Shown here piece after piece: positions 1-8,880 of a DNA stretch of 64,000 nucleotides. The notes beneath the pieces are model-generated. The model had not been told where the DNA came from. It saw nothing but the letters and a program-made list of their open reading frames with translations, and ran no database searches. The DNA comes from Marinomonas profundi (lineage in GTDB: Bacteria; Pseudomonadota; Gammaproteobacteria; Pseudomonadales; Marinomonadaceae): contig NZ_CP073013.1 of NCBI RefSeq assembly GCF_020694005.1, positions 1,092,578 to 1,156,577 of the forward strand, given 5' to 3'. The position numbers were made by a program, and so were the translations under genes. Within the stretch, counting starts at the first letter, position 1, and the number at the start of each line of letters is the position of its first letter.

Positions 1-236
1 TAGAAATACAGAAAAACAACAGATTTACGATAAAAAACAAAGAAAAAGCGCATTTTTAAGCAACCAAACATGGACGCTAACGCGTAAAATGGTTTACATT
101 TTGTCCATTAAGAAAAACACGTTCAGAAACAACAGCAAGGCTCATCTATTTGAGTGCTTACTGTATGTTGCTGCAACAATAGTTTATTCTCCATGTCAGG
201 CATAAAAAGCGCAGGTTTTCACACAAAGGGCACACC

Positions 237-866
237 ATGAGATCATCAATTCAACTATTATTCATCGCCATTGGTGCAATGACCCTAGCCGGTTGTCAAA
301 ACTTCAATCAGAACCCAGACGGTACCGTATGCAGCTCCGTGGCACCCTGTAATGGCAACTCAATTGGGTCGTCAAGCGGCGCATATTATCCGCAGCAAAC
401 AGGCGCTTTGAATGCCAACAACACCATCGCCGTGATTAAACAAGAGCCGATTATCGTCACCGCTACCGGGTACGCGGCCATGATGACGAACAAACGCCTC
501 ACCAAATCACAAGCTCGAATCATGTCGCTACGAAGCTCTATGCTGGACGCCTACAGAAATCTATCAGAACGAGTCTATGGTTTGAAAATAGATGGCTCCA
601 GCTCACTCAGCAATATGGTGATGCAAAATGACGAGCTAAGAACTTATGTGGACGCCTATCTAGTCGGCGCTAAAGTGGTTTCGCAACGAGAGCATGAAGA
701 CGGCACATTTGAAACCGTTGTCGAAATGGCGCTGCAAGAAAACTTTCGTCAGTGCTTAAGCTCAAACAATGTACAAGCAGACCCGAATTGTAAAATCCAA
801 CCCGGCTATCGCTCGATAAACGTTGAAAACGCCACCCCAACGACCAACTTTTATAGTATTGAATAA
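237..866 (+). CDS. flgP: LPP20-family lipoprotein, FlgP-like
   Basis: A 209-residue predicted lipoprotein. A hydrophobic leader ends in the lipobox LAGC with the lipidated Cys at residue 20, and a Gly/Ser/Asn-rich linker follows. The region from about residue 70 to 175 resembles the LPP20/FlgP fold. FlgP is an outer-membrane lipoprotein needed for motility in Vibrio and Campylobacter. The next gene encodes a FlgT-like protein, which is the usual neighbour. The 3' end of the gene runs into a 20-bp tandem repeat. Family assignment is good; a flagellar role is inferred from family and neighbour. Confidence 0.75.
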   Translation: MRSSIQLLFIAIGAMTLAGCQNFNQNPDGTVCSSVAPCNGNSIGSSSGAYYPQQTGALNANNTIAVIKQEPIIVTATGYAAMMTNKRLTKSQARIMSLRSSMLDAYRNLSERVYGLKIDGSSSLSNMVMQNDELRTYVDAYLVGAKVVSQREHEDGTFETVVEMALQENFRQCLSSNNVQADPNCKIQPGYRSINVENATPTTNFYSIE

Positions 867-940
867 CCATGAATAGTATTGATTAACCATGAACAGCATC
901 AAACAACCATGAACAGCATCAAACAACCATGAACAGCATC
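851..940. repeat. 20-bp tandem repeat, about 4.5 copies, between flgP and flgT
   Basis: Units begin at 851, 871, 891, 911 and 931 and share the core AACCATGAACAGCATC. The first copies have drifted and overlap the last codons and stop of flgP; the last two full copies are identical. Each unit carries an ATG. The array ends 8 bases before the flgT start. Confidence 0.9.
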
Positions 941-948
941 GGATTTCT

Positions 949-2145
949 ATGTTGACCCGTCACTATGCATTCGTCACCTTACTCCTCACCGCATTCCTTT
1001 CTGCGACCTCTTCGGCCGAAAGTATCGATGCCGTAGGAGAGGCCATCATTTATAATAACGACATTGCTGATGCACGCTACAGAGCCACACAGCAAGCCAT
1101 CAAGCAAGCCGTGCTAGAGTCGGGTTCAAGAGTCAATGTGAGAGACGAACTCAGCAATGGCAAACTAGAATCAAGCCTAGATATACGCAGCTCAGGTTAC
1201 GTCCAAAAAGCCAGAATTTTATCCGAACAACAAAACGGTGATTTCTTAACGGTGGTGGCACGTATTGACGTTACCCCAGACTCTCAATGCAGCACAGGGG
1301 CAACCAGCTACTATAAAAAAACCGTCGGAGTAACAGGCTTTGAACTGCAAGTACCGCAACAGGCTAGGCTCGGAGAACTGAGTAATATCGCCCGCGAACT
1401 CCCCAAAAATTTGGCCGATGAAATCAACAAACAAGGCTATGTTAAAGCGCTCACCGCCACCAATATTGCCATTTACCCCGACCTGATCAACGCCCCTTCT
1501 TCAACCAACGTCGACGGATCGCTCACTAATGTCACCCGCATCAGCGAACAACTCGGCGTGCAATACATTATCAGTGGCGTAATAAGAGACATTGGAGAAA
1601 TTTACCTAAGACGCCCCAACGACAAAAATGCCAAAGACCTGCTTGACGAAGAAATAGATAAAGAAAGAAATTTCGTGGTCGATATATACATTTATGATGG
1701 TTTTAGCGGCGCCCTGTTGTTTGAGCACAGATACAATGAAATTGGCAACTGGGATATTACGGACCATGCTAGAGTCGGCTTTGGCAGCGCCAAATTCTGG
1801 ACAGTTCACTACGGAAAAGTAGTGAAGCAAGCATTAAAAGAAAGCGCCCTAGACACAAGCGAACAACTGCGCTGCCAACCTTTTATTGCCAATATTTTTC
1901 GTACAGAAGGAAATAGGATTCACATATCGGCCGGCTCCCTAGCAGGCATTAAGCCAGGAGATAAATTCAATGTTTATCGACGATATGAGGTGTTTAATCA
2001 GCTACAATCGACACAAACCCAGCTGAACAATGCCAATATCAGTGTTACAATCAAGCAAGTTCAACCTAACTTTTCAGTCGGTGAACTTGTCGTTGATTCG
2101 CATATACTCAACGTACAACAACAGGATGTTGTTATTGCTTGGTAA
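949..2145 (+). CDS. flgT: FlgT-like flagellar assembly protein
   Basis: A 398-residue secreted protein with a signal peptide of about 23 residues ending in a small-residue cleavage site before ESID. Length and layout fit FlgT, a periplasmic three-domain protein that builds the H-ring around the sodium-driven polar flagellar basal body in Vibrio. The N-terminal part (about 24-110) is the FlgT-N-like section, the middle a TolB-like section, and the C-terminal about 80 residues a small beta-rich domain (HISAGSLAGIKPGDKFNVYRR). It follows flgP after a 20-bp tandem repeat array. Start chosen at the ATG after the repeats; no strong ribosome site is visible. Confidence 0.8.
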   Translation: MLTRHYAFVTLLLTAFLSATSSAESIDAVGEAIIYNNDIADARYRATQQAIKQAVLESGSRVNVRDELSNGKLESSLDIRSSGYVQKARILSEQQNGDFLTVVARIDVTPDSQCSTGATSYYKKTVGVTGFELQVPQQARLGELSNIARELPKNLADEINKQGYVKALTATNIAIYPDLINAPSSTNVDGSLTNVTRISEQLGVQYIISGVIRDIGEIYLRRPNDKNAKDLLDEEIDKERNFVVDIYIYDGFSGALLFEHRYNEIGNWDITDHARVGFGSAKFWTVHYGKVVKQALKESALDTSEQLRCQPFIANIFRTEGNRIHISAGSLAGIKPGDKFNVYRRYEVFNQLQSTQTQLNNANISVTIKQVQPNFSVGELVVDSHILNVQQQDVVIAW

Positions 2146-2205
2146 TTTTTACACAACAGCGCCCACACTAATGATGGCGATTTTTATTTTTTAGGATAGA
2201 GAACA

Positions 2206-2436
2206 ATGAATAACGAACTATTACACCACCTAGAACAACGCATCAACGAAGCCGTAGAAGAAATAGGTTCATTACGCAAGCGTATCGCAGAACTCGAAAT
2301 GCAAAATTACGAACTGAGCGAAGAAAAAAGCGACATGCAAAACACGCTAAACGAAACAAAAGAGCAGCAATCAAACTGGGAATCGTCACTTTCTCAAATG
2401 CTAAACCGCCTCAATCAGATGGACAACAAACAATGA
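2206..2436 (+). CDS. zapB: cell division protein ZapB-like coiled coil
   Basis: A 76-residue protein that is one continuous predicted coiled coil (heptads over residues 3-72) without membrane segments. The end, KEQQSNWESSLSQMLNRL, closely resembles the KEQQ..W..RL..LL.R end of E. coli ZapB, and length and start also fit. ZapB is an abundant Z-ring associated coiled coil that works with ZapA and MatP at midcell. The stop overlaps the next start by 4 bases (ATGA). A generic coiled-coil protein is the alternative. Confidence 0.75.
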   Translation: MNNELLHHLEQRINEAVEEIGSLRKRIAELEMQNYELSEEKSDMQNTLNETKEQQSNWESSLSQMLNRLNQMDNKQ

Positions 2437-2900
2437 AATCATTTTTACTTGCCGCTTTAGTCCTCGTGAGTGCTCATGCATCAGCTGAGAGTCAGATTGC
2501 GAGTCTAGTAAATTTTGAATCAACAGCCGCTCGCCCCAATACAGAACAGGAGAATATCACCTCTATTCTGAGCGGCTCGCTGGAACACATCACACCATCC
2601 AATATTTCTATCTACGGTGGCTTCTCTTTCATTTTGGGAGAAACCTTTGAAACAGGCGTTAATATAGGCGCTCGCTTTTACAGCGCAGCGCCTGCTTTTC
2701 AGTTTTTCCCGGGGATTCCGATCTGGACATTTGTCGGTGGTGGGGTGTCATTTTATGATGAAACCACCTATTACCCAGAAGTAGGTTTTCGCATAGCAAC
2801 GTCTGACGTTTCACGCATCGACGTGTTTGCTAGAATCCTAAACAGCAGTAGCGATATATACGACAGACACATAATGGTTGGCGCCGGGCTGACATTTTAA
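2433..2900 (+). CDS. small secreted outer-membrane beta-barrel candidate
   Basis: A 155-residue protein with a clear signal peptide (cleavage after ASA, residue 18). The body is rich in alternating aromatic and polar residues and ends GAGLTF, with the C-terminal Phe typical of outer-membrane beta-barrels. It has no lipobox and no recognised enzyme motif. It overlaps zapB by 4 bases and is probably translationally coupled to it. No family name can be given with certainty; the call rests on the signal peptide, terminal Phe and strand-like pattern. Confidence 0.55.
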   Translation: MKSFLLAALVLVSAHASAESQIASLVNFESTAARPNTEQENITSILSGSLEHITPSNISIYGGFSFILGETFETGVNIGARFYSAAPAFQFFPGIPIWTFVGGGVSFYDETTYYPEVGFRIATSDVSRIDVFARILNSSSDIYDRHIMVGAGLTF

Positions 2901-2924
2901 GCAACAGACAAGAATTTGAGCAAA

Positions 2925-3092
2925 ATGAAACGAGTCCCTTTTTTGGTCACAAGCTGCATTATCGCTGTGGCCTATATGTGGTGGAATAATGACAACACTA
3001 TCGCCATTACATTACCGAGCGACGACCAGCGGAAAGAAATGATAGGCACAAGCAAGACACCCAACATTCCGCTAACTCCAATACATCATTGA
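2925..3092 (+). CDS. short hypothetical protein with N-terminal membrane segment
   Basis: A 55-codon frame opening ATGAAACGAGTC and closing with TGA at 3090-3092. It fills the gap between the barrel candidate and the ProQ-like gene, 13 bases before the latter. Residues 4-20 are hydrophobic (FLVTSCIIAVAYMWW), and the rest is polar and Pro/Thr-rich, so a single-pass inner-membrane peptide is plausible. Support is position and membrane pattern only; no homologue is recognised. Confidence 0.4.
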   Translation: MKRVPFLVTSCIIAVAYMWWNNDNTIAITLPSDDQRKEMIGTSKTPNIPLTPIHH

Positions 3093-3105
3093 GCCTTGTG
3101 TCTTT

Positions 3106-4086
3106 ATGGAACAACTTATTGCCAAACTCGACGCTAAAATTAATTGGCTAACAACACAGCTAGAAAATGCCAATAGAGAAATACAACAGCTAAAAGCAAA
3201 CACCAACGACTCCATTGAACACAGTGCATCAATGGATCTATTGCAACACATGGCAGGTCGCTCAACAGAAGATCAATTGCAGCTTTATATAGAAGACTCT
3301 CTTGACCTTTTAGAGACCGAATCGCCCCCTAAGCAAGTAACAAAGCCAAAACCTGTTGAATATCAACTCGACTTTGACTTATTGCACGAGCATGCTGGTA
3401 ACAGCAGCACCACAACCACGACAACAGAACAGATTGATTACATGACAACACAAAACTCTGAGCTTAACGGCTTGCAAGAAGACGACAAACTAGTCGATAA
3501 CGACACTAGCGTGCAAGAAGCAAGTGACAGCACCATAGAGACAGCGACATTGACGCCAGAACAAAAAAAGCGCCAAAAAAACCAGAAAAATAATCGCCGT
3601 CTAATCAAAATGCTTGAAGACCGTTATCCCAAAGCGTTTGACTGGAATCAACCTAAGCCTTTAAAAGTCGGCATAGACAAAGACATGGTTCTAGACGACG
3701 ACTTCAATGCCAGCAAACAAAAGCGCGCATTAGCGGCCTACACACGCTCCGACAGATACAAAAAGTGTCTATTGTCAGGCCAATCAAGAATCGACTTAGA
3801 GGGTGTTGCGGTCAATAACGAACCCGCTCTACCAGACTCTATGATGCCGGTAAAAGCCAAAAAGGCTACTGTCGATAGACCTGACAGAGCACCAAAAGAC
3901 AGACAAACCAAGGAAAGAGCCGCGCAACCTGCAAGAAGCCAGCAAAAGCCTCGCGCTAAAAATACGCCTCAGGCAAAACCTAAAACGGCGAATAAACCCA
4001 CACCTCAACAAGAAGATATATATGGCGACTTATCCCCAGAAGAGCGCATGAAAGCGAAACTGGAAAAACTGCTAAATAAATCTTAA
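3106..4086 (+). CDS. ProQ/FinO-domain RNA-binding protein
   Basis: A 326-residue protein. Residues 1-32 form a coiled coil, 60-145 are acidic and low-complexity, 150-240 resemble the ProQ/FinO domain, and the tail is Lys/Arg/Pro/Gln-rich. The ProQ likeness is in MLEDRYPKAFDW..PKPLKVGI, the following helix RALAAYTRSDRYKKCL, and GQSRIDLEGVAV, which track E. coli ProQ (LAERFP, PLKIGI, LYTSSWRYL, ATRVDLDG). ProQ proteins bind structured small RNAs and mRNA 3' ends. The N-terminal coil and acidic section are not in canonical ProQ, so this may be a divergent paralogue. Confidence 0.75.
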   Translation: MEQLIAKLDAKINWLTTQLENANREIQQLKANTNDSIEHSASMDLLQHMAGRSTEDQLQLYIEDSLDLLETESPPKQVTKPKPVEYQLDFDLLHEHAGNSSTTTTTTEQIDYMTTQNSELNGLQEDDKLVDNDTSVQEASDSTIETATLTPEQKKRQKNQKNNRRLIKMLEDRYPKAFDWNQPKPLKVGIDKDMVLDDDFNASKQKRALAAYTRSDRYKKCLLSGQSRIDLEGVAVNNEPALPDSMMPVKAKKATVDRPDRAPKDRQTKERAAQPARSQQKPRAKNTPQAKPKTANKPTPQQEDIYGDLSPEERMKAKLEKLLNKS

Positions 4087-4093
4087 AAAACAG

Positions 4094-4122
4094 TTTACAT
4101 CATAATGCGCGGCATATATTAT
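4094..4122 (+). promoter_or_regulatory. sigma70 promoter of tRNA-Tyr
   Basis: A -35 box TTTACA (4094-4099), 17-base spacer and -10 box TATTAT (4117-4122) are followed by a GC-rich discriminator (GTGCCGCGC), as at stringently controlled stable-RNA promoters. The -10 lies in the loop of an inverted repeat, GCGCGGCA (4107-4114) with TGCCGCGC (4124-4131). Confidence 0.6.
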
Positions 4123-4137
4123 GTGCCGCGCTGCTGT

Positions 4138-4221
<84 letters not shown>

Positions 4222-4428
4222 CTTATTTTCTAAAGGCAACATTTCAGCCTTGATCCAGAGAATAAGCCAAACACGCTATCCAACGACTTCAAGCACACTA
4301 TTAAAATACACTCTCCAACGACTTAAAATATTCCCTCTAATGGACTTAGTAACACACCAAGTCACACTATCGTGTACTCGCTACAACCGTCTCAAATTGA
4401 AACGGTCAGCCCCTTAAAAATCATCGGC

Positions 4429-6591
4429 TCAAAGACCGTTAGCCTTCAATGCGATCCGCTTACGTGACACATCAACTTCTAACACCGTCACGGTCACCAC
4501 CTGACCGACTCGAACAAAATCTCTTGGGTCTTTCACAAAGCGGTCAGCTAACTGAGAAATATGAATCAAGCCGTCTTGGTGTACGCCCAAATCAACAAAC
4601 GCGCCAAACGCCGCAACATTGGTCACCACCCCTTCTAACGTCATACCTTCATGCACATCCTCTAGCGTTTGCACCCTTTGATCGAATGACGCATAACGAA
4701 ATTCCGGCCGTGGGTCGCGCCCCGGCTTAGCCAATTCAGCTAATATATCCGAGTAGGTAAAATCCCCCGCCTGCCCAAACGTCGGTGCTAATTGTTTTAA
4801 TTGCTGCAAAGCAGCGCCATTATTAAGCAATTGGTGCGCTTTTACCGCCAACTGAGCGGCCATTTGATGCACCAATGCATAAGACTCAGGGTGCACACCA
4901 GACTGATCTAACGGCTCCTTTCCATTTAAGACACGCAAAAATCCCGCACATTGCTCAAAGCACTTATCACCAACACCTTTAATTTTTAACAACTCAGCAC
5001 GGGATTCAATACGCCCTTTTTGTTGACGATAATCGACGATATTCTGCGCCAAACGGCCAGTCAAACCAGACACATAGGACAATAAAGACACAGAGGCCAG
5101 GTTAATATCCACACCAACTCGGTTCACGCAATCCTCGACAATAACAGCAAGCGATTTAGACAGCTGAGCGGCTTTTACATCATGCTGATACTGACCAACC
5201 CCAATAGCTTGAGGGTCAATTTTCACCAACTCAGCCAGAGGGTCTTGAAAGCGTCGAGCAATGGACACCGCCCCCCGGATGGTCACGTCTAAATCAGGAA
5301 ACTCCTGTATCGCAATAGGAGAGGCTGAATACACAGACGCACCCGCCTCACTTACCACCACAGCACGACACTCTAGATTAGAAGCCGCAATCAATGCGCG
5401 TACCAACAGCTCCGTTTCTCGCGATGCGGTACCATTTCCAATCGCCACCCAAGTAATTCGATATTGCTTGATGTGCTTTAATAGCAGCGCATTCGCCTCT
5501 TGAATGCGATTCTGAGGCCCATGAGGGTAAATCACACCGTGATCCAACAATTCCCCTTGCTCACCAATAACCGCTAATTTAACCCCATTACGAAAGCCAG
5601 GATCCAACCCTAATACACGGTGTGCCCCTGCTGGAGCCGCCATTAATAAATCCTGCAGGTTATTAGCAAAAACCTGAATAGCCCCTTCTTCGGCTCGCTC
5701 TTTTAGCTGAGCAAGAACATCGGTTTCGAGTTTAGATAATAACTTCTTTTCCCATGCTGTATTTAAATAACGTCGCTGCAAAGGCGTCACTGACCGAGAC
5801 AACACTGCCGCCACATTAAACAGCTGACCAAAATGAGAGAAAATTAACGCCTCTGGGTAGTTCTCTTCATTTAGCAGTAAGGTATTCAACTTTAATATTG
5901 ATTCTTTCTTACCTCTAAAAAGCGCAAGTAATCGATGAGCTGGAATGTTATTTATACGCTCTTGATAATCAAAATAGTCCCTGAACTTTTCTCCTTGTTG
6001 CTTTTTCCCTCGTAGAACACGGCTAATTAAAACCCCCTCTTTCAACAATAGTGCACGCCCTCTCTTTAATACCTCGCTGTCATTTGAAATAACCTCGCTG
6101 ACAATATCAACCACCCCTTCCAAAGCTTGCTCAGCAGAAAGTGAGATCCTATTTTGCCGACACCATGCGTCCACCGCCGTCAGCGAGTCAGAACGCTGAC
6201 CAGACCATATCTGCTCAGCAAGAACGTCAAGCCCGTTATCTCTTGCCTCATCCGCTTTACTTTTACGTGTCTTCTTGAAAGGCGCGTACAAATCTTCCAG
6301 CTCACTTTTAGACGTGGCCTGCCGAATTTTATCAAGAATCAAGTTTGAGACATTCGATTCCTGCATTAATAAAGCAAGAATACTTTCTTTACGTTTTTTA
6401 AACTCAACAAGATATTGCCACCGCTCATAGAAGGTGCGTAAATCAACATCACTCATCCCTCCAGTACTTTCTTTGCGATATCTCGCCACGAAAGGAACCG
6501 TCGCACCGTCTTGAAATAATTGAATAATATTATCGCTGTGTGTTTTTAAAATAGAGAACTCTAAGCTCAAGTCATCTGATATGGAATTCAT
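4429..6591 (-). CDS. tex: Tex family transcription accessory protein
   Basis: A 720-residue Tex (YhgF) homologue. These are nucleic-acid binding proteins with an N-terminal helical region, an RNase H-like YqgF fold (from about 325, HRVLGLDPGFRNGVKLAV), a helix-hairpin-helix region (about 480-560, LLSYVSGLT, IKGVGDKCFEQCAGFLR) and a C-terminal S1 RNA-binding domain (about 648-716, GVVTNVAAFGAFVDLGV..DGLIHISQ). All parts are present and the frame is intact. It is about 50 residues shorter at the C-terminus than many relatives, stopping just after the S1 domain. Monocistronic, convergent with tRNA-Tyr. Confidence 0.95.
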   Translation of the reverse strand: MNSISDDLSLEFSILKTHSDNIIQLFQDGATVPFVARYRKESTGGMSDVDLRTFYERWQYLVEFKKRKESILALLMQESNVSNLILDKIRQATSKSELEDLYAPFKKTRKSKADEARDNGLDVLAEQIWSGQRSDSLTAVDAWCRQNRISLSAEQALEGVVDIVSEVISNDSEVLKRGRALLLKEGVLISRVLRGKKQQGEKFRDYFDYQERINNIPAHRLLALFRGKKESILKLNTLLLNEENYPEALIFSHFGQLFNVAAVLSRSVTPLQRRYLNTAWEKKLLSKLETDVLAQLKERAEEGAIQVFANNLQDLLMAAPAGAHRVLGLDPGFRNGVKLAVIGEQGELLDHGVIYPHGPQNRIQEANALLLKHIKQYRITWVAIGNGTASRETELLVRALIAASNLECRAVVVSEAGASVYSASPIAIQEFPDLDVTIRGAVSIARRFQDPLAELVKIDPQAIGVGQYQHDVKAAQLSKSLAVIVEDCVNRVGVDINLASVSLLSYVSGLTGRLAQNIVDYRQQKGRIESRAELLKIKGVGDKCFEQCAGFLRVLNGKEPLDQSGVHPESYALVHQMAAQLAVKAHQLLNNGAALQQLKQLAPTFGQAGDFTYSDILAELAKPGRDPRPEFRYASFDQRVQTLEDVHEGMTLEGVVTNVAAFGAFVDLGVHQDGLIHISQLADRFVKDPRDFVRVGQVVTVTVLEVDVSRKRIALKANGL

Positions 6592-6951
6592 TTATTATCC
6601 TATTGTTTACACTTTTTTAACGATTAAAACACATAATTTAATTAGCATATTAGAGTATTTTTTATTAGAATCCACGCACAAACTTGAAATAGTATAAAAT
6701 TGCGTCACAATATACTAACCCCATTCAATGTTTATTGAACCGTGATTGACTATTATGCTGACGATTCTAGATAAAATATTGTAATTCTCTAATATAGATT
6801 CATAATCGATCCAGAGAATGCTTATTTTTTTCCATTCGTGGAAGCCTCGAATTCATAAATATAAGCACATATCACTGAGCATAAAAGATGGATCTCTTTT
6901 CAGTGCAGGACAAAATCAGCCCCGCTCTTAACAGATAAATAGGAGACACCA
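6592..6951. other. AT-rich intergenic region between tex and the H-NS-like gene
   Basis: A 360-base AT-rich gap between divergent genes. No ORF, tRNA or repeat-family element is visible. It must hold both promoters and one candidate is listed separately. AT-rich upstream DNA is common at hns-type genes, which often bind their own promoter. Confidence 0.6.
6746..6773 (+). promoter_or_regulatory. candidate promoter for the H-NS-like gene
   Basis: TTGACT (6746-6751), 16-base spacer, TAGATA (6768-6773). It would give a leader of roughly 170 bases. The gene's ribosome site AGGAG is at about 6942-6946. Confidence 0.35.
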
Positions 6952-7350
6952 ATGAGTTTATTACTAGAATTAGCAAGCAATAAAGCCAAAGCACGCGCCG
7001 CCGCAAAAGAATTGACAGTCGCACAATTAGAAAACCTAATTGCCGGCTTTAATAACGCACTTGAGAAAGTCAAAGAAGAAGAAGAAGCCCGTAAAGCAGA
7101 ACAAGCCATGAAATCGGTTCGTGCTGAAGAGATTGCGGACTTGATCGCGAAAAGTGGCCTCACCATAGAGGAAATCACACAGCTCACTATGCCAAAGGCA
7201 GGCGCGACAAAAGGCAAAACCGTAGACCCTAAATATCGCCTTACGATTGATGGCGAAGTATACGAATGGACAGGTCGTGGCCGCACACCAAAAGTATTCC
7301 AAGAATATTTTGATGCGGGCAACAGCCGTGAAAGTGTTGAAATTAAATAG
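6952..7350 (+). CDS. H-NS family nucleoid-associated protein
   Basis: A 132-residue protein with the H-NS layout. The N-terminal coiled-coil oligomerisation part (about 1-70) is rich in Ala, Glu and Lys, a linker follows, and a C-terminal DNA-binding part (about 95-125) holds YEWTGRGRTPKVFQEY, matching the family core (TWxGxGRTPxxl). H-NS proteins coat AT-rich DNA and silence horizontally acquired genes, which fits a genome with an accessory region like the one at 37-52 kb. AGGAG sits 5 bases before the ATG. A strong terminator follows. Whether it is the main H-NS (Bv3F/MvaT type differs) or a paralogue cannot be told. Confidence 0.85.
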   Translation: MSLLLELASNKAKARAAAKELTVAQLENLIAGFNNALEKVKEEEEARKAEQAMKSVRAEEIADLIAKSGLTIEEITQLTMPKAGATKGKTVDPKYRLTIDGEVYEWTGRGRTPKVFQEYFDAGNSRESVEIK

Positions 7351-7391
7351 TTTCAACTTTTACACCGCTTTTCACAGACGGTAGAAATAAT

Positions 7392-7426
7392 AAAAAAGCG
7401 AGTCATTTAAAATGACTCGCTTTTTT
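7392..7426. terminator. bidirectional rho-independent terminator after the H-NS-like gene
   Basis: A near-perfect inverted repeat, AAAAAAGCGAGTCATTT paired with AATGACTCGCTTTTTT, has A and T tracts at both ends, so it can stop the H-NS-like gene and the convergent trmB. Confidence 0.92.
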
Positions 7427-7506
7427 ATTATCTTAATCTTTTATTTACCTAGCTTTTGAGTGCCGCTTCTACTGCATCACTTTACTCTATAAGCTAAGTC
7501 GCTACG

Positions 7507-8220
7507 CTAATTGGATTTCTTGCTGTAAATCAAATCCCAAACACCATGCCCTAAACGCTCGCCACGCTGTTCAAACTTAGTCAACGGACGCCATTCTGGA
7601 CGAGGATGATACAAACCTTTGCCAGCTGCATTATCGTACTGGGTTTGGCTTTCCATCACCTCCATCATATGTTCAGCGTAAGGCTGCCAATCCGTAGCCA
7701 TATGAAAATGCCCCCCCGCTTTCAGAACCGCTGCCACTTGTTGAGCAAACAAAGGCTGAACAATACGACGTTTATTGTGCTTCTTCTTGTGCCAAGGGTC
7801 GGGGAAAAACAACTGGAACGCACTGGCCGCACTTTGAGGTAGGCACTGAGCCATCACTTCAATGGCATCATCGCAGTACACTCGCAGATTAGAGAGGTTG
7901 GCGTCTTTCGCCAACATCATTAGTTTGGCCACGCCAGGCGGATGCACCTCAATACCAATAAAGTCTTTCTCAGGAGCATTTTTCGCCATCTCCACCAAAG
8001 AGGCCCCCATGCCAAATCCGACTTCAAGCACCACATCGGATTGACGGCCAAATACCGTCGCATAATCAATTCGGCCATCCGCTAACGCCAAACCGTATAT
8101 GGCCCAATTGTTGTCATAATGCTTTTGTTGGCCTTCTGTCATGCGGCCGCCTCGCACCACAAAGCTGCGAATAGTGCGTTTTATAATGGAGTCTGGAATG
8201 TCTTTGTTTTGCTCTGGCAT
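7507..8220 (-). CDS. trmB: tRNA (guanine-N7-)-methyltransferase TrmB
   Basis: A 237-residue SAM-dependent enzyme making m7G46 in the tRNA variable loop. The SAM motif VLEVGFGMGASLVEMA is at about residues 64-79. The conserved FPDPWHKKKHNKRRI, with the RNA-binding and catalytic residues, is at about 138-153, and TDWQPYAEHM follows. Full length and intact. It stands alone, with a 171-base gap before DUF423 and convergence with the H-NS-like gene through a shared terminator. Confidence 0.96.
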   Translation of the reverse strand: MPEQNKDIPDSIIKRTIRSFVVRGGRMTEGQQKHYDNNWAIYGLALADGRIDYATVFGRQSDVVLEVGFGMGASLVEMAKNAPEKDFIGIEVHPPGVAKLMMLAKDANLSNLRVYCDDAIEVMAQCLPQSAASAFQLFFPDPWHKKKHNKRRIVQPLFAQQVAAVLKAGGHFHMATDWQPYAEHMMEVMESQTQYDNAAGKGLYHPRPEWRPLTKFEQRGERLGHGVWDLIYSKKSN

Positions 8221-8286
8221 GATGTTGTAATCGCTTAATATCTTCTATTTGACGGGCTAATATCAGCCACTTTTAGACCTAGGTCG

Positions 8287-8328
8287 GCCATTAATTTGGC
8301 ACGCATAGCCATTAATTTGGCACGCATA
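8287..8328. repeat. 21-bp perfect tandem duplication upstream of trmB
   Basis: Two head-to-tail 21-base copies beginning GCCATTAATTTGGC at 8287 and 8308, in the gap between trmB and the DUF423 gene. No function is apparent. Confidence 0.85.
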
Positions 8329-8391
8329 CTACCGGAAAAACGACATTATGTCCTGCCTTGGCGAGGATTTTATGATGCCTTGAGGCGAATT

Positions 8392-8877
8392 TTAGGTGTC
8401 TTCAGACAATCGTTGCCATAGCTGCCAGACAAGCCAACCCCAAGCAAGTAAATAACACAAACCGCCCAAAGGTGTCATCATTCCTAGCAAGGTATAGCCC
8501 GTTAACGCCATCACATACAAGCTGCCCGCGAACAACAAATTACCAACAAAAAACAGCACCAAAATACACTTTGAAGCTGGCAAATAGGCAAACAGCGCCG
8601 CGACAATAAGCCCACCAAGCGCATGATACATAAGGTACTGACTGGCTGTTTGCCACCACGCCAAGGCATTTAAACCAAGCACATCAACAAGAGCATGAGC
8701 ACCAAACGCACCAGCGGCAACTGAAATAAACGCCTGCGCCGCAAATACCGCCGCCCATCTTGGTGATGATTTTTTAGCGCTAGAAGAGCATGACAAAGGA
8801 GATGAGGGCTGTGAAGAAGAAAAAGAAGAAGGCTTTTTCGCCATCGTATCCGAAGGTGTAGCGTGATCTTGAGACAT
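8392..8877 (-). CDS. DUF423 (YgdD-like) small membrane protein
   Basis: A 161-residue inner-membrane protein with four predicted membrane segments from about residue 40 to 155. It carries the DUF423 signature AAGAFGAHAL (about 57-66) and QTASQYLMYHALGGL (about 77-91). The family is about 120-130 residues; the extra 38 residues here are a Ser/Lys/Pro-rich N-terminal leader, so translation might also begin at the second Met (residue 12). Function of the family is unknown. It starts 3 bases after the WD40 lipoprotein stop and is clearly in the same operon. Confidence 0.85.
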   Translation of the reverse strand: MSQDHATPSDTMAKKPSSFSSSQPSSPLSCSSSAKKSSPRWAAVFAAQAFISVAAGAFGAHALVDVLGLNALAWWQTASQYLMYHALGGLIVAALFAYLPASKCILVLFFVGNLLFAGSLYVMALTGYTLLGMMTPLGGLCYLLAWGWLVWQLWQRLSEDT

Positions 8878-8880
8878 GAA

